Shown here piece by piece: positions 58,293 to 64,000 of a stretch of DNA of 64,000 nucleotides; position 1 is the stretch's first letter; each line of letters starts with the position of its first letter. Below the pieces are notes generated by a model. It searched no databases and was not told the origin of the DNA. It saw only the letters and a list, made by a program, of their open reading frames with translations. The DNA is from Thiothrix nivea DSM 5205. Lineage in GTDB: Bacteria > Pseudomonadota > Gammaproteobacteria > Thiotrichales > Thiotrichaceae. Where the stretch lies: contig NZ_JH651384.1 in the NCBI RefSeq assembly GCF_000260135.1, positions 251,693-315,692 on the forward strand, in the 5' to 3' direction. The position numbers and the translations under genes were made by a program.

Positions 58293-59510
58293 ATGAGCAG
58301 TGAGATTCTGACGCCGGTGCTGCCGGAGTCTGTCGCCGATGCTACCGTGGTTGCATGGAGCAAGAAACCAGGTGATGCCGTCAAACAGGACGAAGTCTTG
58401 GTTGAAATTGAAACCGACAAGGTGGTGCTGGAAGTACCAGCCCCGTTTGATGGCGTACTGACCGAAATTCTGGAAGATGCGGGTGCTACCGTCACCAGCA
58501 GTCAACTGCTGGGTCGGATGGAGGCTGGTGCAGTTGCCGCTAAACTTGCTGAAGCAGCTTCTGCTCCCAAGGCTGAAGAAGCTCCAGCAGCTCCCGTTGC
58601 CGAAGCGCAAACTGCCCCTGCCGTGCGCAAGATGATGGCTGAAAATGATCTCGCTGCTGCTGATGTTCAAGGCTCCGGCAAACAAGGCCGCATCCTGAAA
58701 GAAGACGTGCAAGCCGCTGTTGCCGCCAAGCCTGAAAGCAAGCCAGCCGCAGCGCCTGCTCCGGTTGCCTCTGCATCAGCGCCGAAAATGGAAGTCGCCG
58801 CCTCCGGTTCCCGTATGGAACAGCGCGTACCGATGACCCGCCTGCGCGCCCGCATCGCCGAGCGTTTGTTGCACGCAAAATCCTCTACCGCCATGCTGAC
58901 CACTTTCAACGAAATCGACATGAAGCCGTTGATGGATCTGCGTAACCAGTACAAGGATCAGTTCGAGAAAAAACACAAAGCGAAACTGGGTTTCATGTCC
59001 CTGTTCGTCAAGGCAGCTGCCACAGCGCTGCAACGTTTCCCTGAAATCAATGCCTCTATCGACGGCAATGATATTGTTTACCACGGCTACTGTGACATCG
59101 GTATCGCCGTTTCATCAGATCGCGGTCTGGTTGTTCCTATCCTGCGCAACACTGAAAACATGGGTCTGGCTGACATTGAATCCGGCATCGCCGGTTATGC
59201 TGCCAAAGCCCGTGAAGGCAAGCTGGATATGAATGACCTGTCCGGCGGAACGTTCACCATAACCAACGGGGGCGTTTTTGGGTCGTTGCTATCAACCCCA
59301 ATTCTAAACCCTCCTCAAAGCGCGATCCTGGGGATGCACTCGATCCAGAAGCGCCCTGTCGTTGTTAATGATGAAATCGTAATCCGCCCGATGATGTATG
59401 TGGCCCTGTCGTATGACCACCGCATCGTTGACGGTCAAGGTGCTGTTACCTTCCTGAAAACCATCAAGGAACTGGTTGAAAATCCGGTTCGTCTGGTACT
59501 GGATGTGTGA
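58293..59510 (+). CDS. sucB: 2-oxoglutarate dehydrogenase E2 (dihydrolipoyl succinyltransferase)
   Basis: Core E2 of the 2-oxoglutarate dehydrogenase complex, 405 residues from the ATG at 58293 (GAGGAT 9 bases upstream). It has an N-terminal lipoyl domain with lipoyl-Lys43 in [12 protein letters not shown], a peripheral-subunit-binding domain ([20 protein letters not shown]), and the catalytic domain with [31 protein letters not shown] identifies a succinyltransferase. sucA, normally just upstream, is absent; the anti-sigma gene is there instead. Confidence 0.93.
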   Translation: MSSEILTPVLPESVADATVVAWSKKPGDAVKQDEVLVEIETDKVVLEVPAPFDGVLTEILEDAGATVTSSQLLGRMEAGAVAAKLAEAASAPKAEEAPAAPVAEAQTAPAVRKMMAENDLAAADVQGSGKQGRILKEDVQAAVAAKPESKPAAAPAPVASASAPKMEVAASGSRMEQRVPMTRLRARIAERLLHAKSSTAMLTTFNEIDMKPLMDLRNQYKDQFEKKHKAKLGFMSLFVKAAATALQRFPEINASIDGNDIVYHGYCDIGIAVSSDRGLVVPILRNTENMGLADIESGIAGYAAKAREGKLDMNDLSGGTFTITNGGVFGSLLSTPILNPPQSAILGMHSIQKRPVVVNDEIVIRPMMYVALSYDHRIVDGQGAVTFLKTIKELVENPVRLVLDV

Positions 59511-59515
59511 GGTAG

Positions 59516-60958
<1,443 letters not shown>

Positions 60959-60979
60959 GTCATTTTAATAAATACGCTT

Positions 60980-61016
60980 AACGCCACGATCAGCTTCACT
61001 GCCGATTCGTGGCGTT
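60980..61016 (+). promoter_or_regulatory. Hairpin between lpdA and sucC
   Basis: A 10-bp inverted repeat (AACGCCACGA at 60980-60989, TCGTGGCGTT at 61007-61016) without a long T run, in the 118-bp spacer. It could be a weak terminator or an RNA-processing hairpin allowing different levels of sucCD and sucB-lpdA. Confidence 0.5.
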
Positions 61017-61076
61017 TGTGCGAGTATACCCCCGCAAATTGGCGTCGGGTTTAATTACTATCAAAGGAAACTGAGG

Positions 61077-62246
61077 ATGAATTTACACGAATATCAGGCC
61101 AAGGTGGTTTTCAGCCAGTACGGTATGCCTGTGCCTAACGGCAAGGTTGCCACTACCGCTGCTGAAGCCGAAGAGGCTGCTGCATCCCTTGCAACCCCCA
61201 AGGTCGTTGTCAAAGCACAGGTTCATGCTGGTGGTCGTGGCAAGGCTGGTGGTGTCAAGCTGGTCAGCTCTCCCAAGGAAGCCGGTGAAGTTGCCGGTAG
61301 CCTGCTGGGTACGAATCTGGTGACTTACCAGACGGACAAGAACGGTCAGCCGGTCAACTCCATGCTGGTCGAAGAAACCTGCAACATCGCCCGTGAATTG
61401 TACCTCGGTGCCGTACTGGATCGTTCCAGCCGTCGTATCGTAATCATGGCTTCCACCGAAGGCGGTATGGAAATCGAGAAAGTTGCTCACGAAACGCCTG
61501 AAAAAATTCTGAAAGCGACCGTTGATCCATTGGTTGGCGTGATGCCTTACCAAGGACGTGAACTGGCTTTCGGTCTGGGTCTGGAAGGCACACAAATTGG
61601 CCAGTTCACCAAAATGCTGGTGGGTCTGGGCAAAATGTTCAAGGAAAAAGACCTGTCTCTGGTCGAAATCAACCCACTGGTGGTAACAGCTGAAGGCAAC
61701 CTGCTGTGTTTGGATGGCAAGGTTAATGTCGACAGTAACGCCCTGTATCGTCAGCCTGAACTGGTGGCCATGCGTGACAAGTCGCAGGAAGATGCGCGTG
61801 AAATCGAAGCTTCCGAATGGGATCTGAACTACGTTGCACTGGAAGGCAACATCGGCTGCATGGTTAACGGTGCCGGTCTGGCCATGGCAACCATGGACAT
61901 CATCAAGCTTTCCGGTGGCCAGCCAGCGAACTTCCTCGACGTGGGTGGTACAGCGACGGCTGAGCGTGTTGCTGCTGCATTCAAGATCATCCTGTCTGAT
62001 TCCAACGTCAAAGGCATCCTGGTTAACATCTTCGGCGGTATCGTCCGTTGCGACCTGATTGCTGAAGGTATCATCAAGGCGGTACAGGAAGTGAACGTTG
62101 GCGTTCCGGTCGTGGTACGTCTGGAAGGCAACAATGCTGAAAAAGGTCTGGAGCTGCTGGATCAAAGTGGACTGGCGGTTATCACTGCCAATGATTTGGG
62201 CGATGCTGCCCGTAAGGTTGTTGCCGCAGTAGGAGAAGCCGCATGA
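61077..62246 (+). CDS. sucC: Succinate-CoA ligase, beta subunit
   Basis: ATP-grasp subunit making ATP (or GTP) from succinyl-CoA. The 389-residue protein begins [20 protein letters not shown] and contains the ATP-grasp region ([20 protein letters not shown]), the metal site EINPLVV, and [14 protein letters not shown]. Its stop overlaps sucD by 4 bp. Confidence 0.97.
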   Translation: MNLHEYQAKVVFSQYGMPVPNGKVATTAAEAEEAAASLATPKVVVKAQVHAGGRGKAGGVKLVSSPKEAGEVAGSLLGTNLVTYQTDKNGQPVNSMLVEETCNIARELYLGAVLDRSSRRIVIMASTEGGMEIEKVAHETPEKILKATVDPLVGVMPYQGRELAFGLGLEGTQIGQFTKMLVGLGKMFKEKDLSLVEINPLVVTAEGNLLCLDGKVNVDSNALYRQPELVAMRDKSQEDAREIEASEWDLNYVALEGNIGCMVNGAGLAMATMDIIKLSGGQPANFLDVGGTATAERVAAAFKIILSDSNVKGILVNIFGGIVRCDLIAEGIIKAVQEVNVGVPVVVRLEGNNAEKGLELLDQSGLAVITANDLGDAARKVVAAVGEAA

Positions 62247-63115
62247 GCGTTTTGATCAATAAAGACACTAAAGTTATCTGCCAGGGTTTCACCGGCAAGC
62301 AAGGTACTTTCCATTCCGAACAGGCCATTGCATACGGTACCAATATGGTCGGTGGTGTCACGCCGGGCAAGGGTGGTACTACCCATCTGGGTCTGCCGGT
62401 TTTTAACACAGTGCGTGATGCGGTTGAAGCAACCGGTGCTGATGCCAGCGTTATCTATGTTCCGGCTGCTTTTTGCAAGGACTCCATCATTGAAGCTGCT
62501 GAAGCGGGCATCAAGTTAATCGTGTGCATTACTGAGGGTATTCCTGCGCTGGACATGCTGGATGCTAAAGTAGTTGTCGACAATCTTGGCGTGCGTCTGA
62601 TCGGGCCGAATTGCCCCGGTGTCATTACGCCGGGTGAGTGCAAAATCGGCATCATGCCGGGTCATATCCACAAACCAGGTAAAGTTGGTATCGTTTCCCG
62701 TTCCGGCACACTGACTTATGAAGCGGTCAAACAGACCAATGAATGGGGTCAAAGTACCTGTATCGGTATCGGTGGCGACCCGATTCCGGGCACTAACTTC
62801 ATTGATGCGCTGACCCTGTTCCAGAATGACCCGCAGACTGAAGTCATCCTGATGTGCGGTGAGATCGGTGGTTCTGCCGAAGAAGAAGCGGCAGCCTTCA
62901 TCAAGGCAAACGTTACCAAACCTGTTGTTTCCTATATTGCTGGCGTCACTGCGCCAAAGGGCAAACGCATGGGTCATGCTGGTGCGATTATTGCAGGAGG
63001 CAAAGGCACTGCGGACGAGAAGTTCGCGGCTCTGGAAGCAGCAGGTGTCATTACGGTGCGCTCTCCGGCTGAGCTGGGTCAGGGTGTTGCCGCTGCGTTT
63101 GCAAAGCTCGCCTGA
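62243..63115 (+). CDS. sucD: Succinate-CoA ligase, alpha subunit
   Basis: CoA-binding subunit of succinyl-CoA synthetase, 290 residues. The CoA site [15 protein letters not shown] is near the N-terminus, and the phosphorylated His is in [30 protein letters not shown] is also conserved. A weak hairpin overlaps the stop (63104-63125). gltA follows after 65 bp. Confidence 0.97.
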   Translation: MSVLINKDTKVICQGFTGKQGTFHSEQAIAYGTNMVGGVTPGKGGTTHLGLPVFNTVRDAVEATGADASVIYVPAAFCKDSIIEAAEAGIKLIVCITEGIPALDMLDAKVVVDNLGVRLIGPNCPGVITPGECKIGIMPGHIHKPGKVGIVSRSGTLTYEAVKQTNEWGQSTCIGIGGDPIPGTNFIDALTLFQNDPQTEVILMCGEIGGSAEEEAAAFIKANVTKPVVSYIAGVTAPKGKRMGHAGAIIAGGKGTADEKFAALEAAGVITVRSPAELGQGVAAAFAKLA

Positions 63116-63180
63116 TGGCGGGCTTTTGCTGCTGACAGGATTCCTGATTTACTTTTTTGAAATTGTTTTGGAGTGCCCTC

Positions 63181-64000
63181 ATGACCAAACAGACTGTAAC
63201 CATAACTGATAACGTAACAGGCAAGCAGGTCGAGCTGGATGTTCTGTGCCCTACTATCGGGCCAAAATCCATCGACATCCGCAAGCTGTACAAGGAGCTG
63301 GGTTATTTCACTTATGACCCCGGCTTCATGGCAACTGCCAGTTGCTCCAGTCAGATTACCTATCTGGACGGGGACGAGGGCACTTTGCTCTATCGTGGTT
63401 ATCCGATTGAACAGCTGGCTGAACACAGTACTTTCCTTGAGGTCTGTTATCTGCTGCTGAATGGCAAGTTGCCAAACATGATAGAAATGGTGGATTTCGA
63501 GAATATTATTACCCGCCATACCCTGCTGCACGATCAGGTGCAGGGTTTCTTCCGCGGTTTCCGGCGTGATGCACACCCGATGGCAACGATGGTGGGTGTG
63601 GTTGGGGCGTTGTCCGCGTTCTATCATGACGACCTGAATATCCACGATCCTGAGCAGCGTCAGCGTTCCGCGCATCGCCTGATTGCCAAGATGCCAACCA
63701 TTGCAGCATGGAGTTACCGTTATTCCATGGGGTTACCGTTCAACTATCCGCAAAATCGTCTGAAATACACGGAAGATTTCCTGCATCTGATGTTTGCGGT
63801 ACCGACCGAACCGTATGAAATTGACCCGCTGATGGCGCGCGCACTGGATATTATTCTGATTCTGCATGCTGATCATGAACAGAATGCTTCCACCTCTACG
63901 GTGCGTTTGGCAGGTTCTTCCGAGGCCAACCCGTTTGCGGCTGTAGCAGCAGGTATTGCGTCCCTGTGGGGGCCTGCGCATGGTGGTGCTAATGAAGCCG
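63181..64000 (+). CDS. gltA: Citrate synthase (partial, runs off the window)
   Basis: First 273 codons of a hexameric, type II-like bacterial citrate synthase. The N-terminal strand domain ([37 protein letters not shown]) and the active-site His regions ([20 protein letters not shown] and [11 protein letters not shown]) are visible up to the window end. It lies downstream of sucD in the same direction. It closes the TCA cluster with the oxaloacetate-condensing step. Confidence 0.95.
   Translation, partial: MTKQTVTITDNVTGKQVELDVLCPTIGPKSIDIRKLYKELGYFTYDPGFMATASCSSQITYLDGDEGTLLYRGYPIEQLAEHSTFLEVCYLLLNGKLPNMIEMVDFENIITRHTLLHDQVQGFFRGFRRDAHPMATMVGVVGALSAFYHDDLNIHDPEQRQRSAHRLIAKMPTIAAWSYRYSMGLPFNYPQNRLKYTEDFLHLMFAVPTEPYEIDPLMARALDIILILHADHEQNASTSTVRLAGSSEANPFAAVAAGIASLWGPAHGGANEA

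Overview
The window reads as a GC-rich gammaproteobacterial chromosome with dense, mostly co-oriented operons. Three things suggest a diazotrophic, probably filamentous sulfur-oxidiser of the Thiotrichales (Thiothrix-like): the fab-pabBC-mltG-tmk-holB-pilZ order, the sdhCDAB and suc operons, and an Azotobacter-type nifW-nifZ-nifM-clpX2 block beside rnf genes. The genus is inference from gene content. No tRNA, rRNA, CRISPR array or transposase gene was found.

Layout. 1-7708: fatty-acid synthesis (fabD end, fabG, acpP, fabF), then pabB, pabC, mltG, tmk, holB and pilZ, largely overlapping. 7709-13298: a FadR-type GntR regulator leading sdhCDAB, two adjacent SdhE-family genes and a rhodanese. 13400-16879: an OmpA-like protein with Ca-binding-type and 12-residue repeats, then three small membrane-anchored proteins, two of which carry a C-terminal helix-hairpin-helix domain (a further paralogue lies at 40283). 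16881-20620: pgsA and uvrC on the minus strand, and a cytoplasmic-type subtilase. 20777-30680: pyruvate phosphate dikinase, then a minus-strand TIR / nSTAND-WD40-TPR pair, followed by a thioredoxin-TPR remnant and a second, broken 3' end of ppdK. 30771-45904: housekeeping and transport genes (GNAT-nitrilase, P-type ATPase, psd, two cation/proton antiporters, pyrE, di-haem peroxidase, fis), a VapBC-type toxin-antitoxin pair and a dead ATPase gene. 46000-56700: a nitrogen-fixation accessory island (rnfCDGEH, nhaD, a 2Fe-2S ferredoxin, an unknown protein and an EgtD-like methyltransferase, facing clpX2-nifM-nifZ-nifW). 56814-64000: an ECF sigma/anti-sigma pair, then sucB, lpdA, sucC, sucD and the start of gltA.

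How it fits together. The nif island is closed at both ends by inward-facing sigma-54 promoters (GG-N10-GC), each with NifA-type TGT-N10-ACA sites at a suitable distance. Rnf, the ferredoxin and perhaps NhaD would feed electrons to nitrogenase while NifW/Z/M and ClpX2 mature and turn over nitrogenase proteins. A second regulatory theme is a TGTCGACA-type palindrome. It occurs several times upstream of the GntR-sdh operon and three times upstream of sucB and nowhere else convincing, so the GntR protein is a good candidate TCA-cycle regulator.

Most notable for novelty: (i) the TIR/nSTAND-WD40-TPR operon, whose NTPase is frameshifted by a ~110-bp palindromic element, whose propeller contains an AT-rich foreign-looking patch, and which sits between two ppdK 3' ends; (ii) a family of GC-rich palindromic elements present both between genes and inside coding sequences, adding nearly the same peptide to PabB and to the WD40 protein; (iii) the membrane-anchored HhH protein family next to OmpA; (iv) a tandem SdhE pair in which one copy has lost the RGxxE motif.
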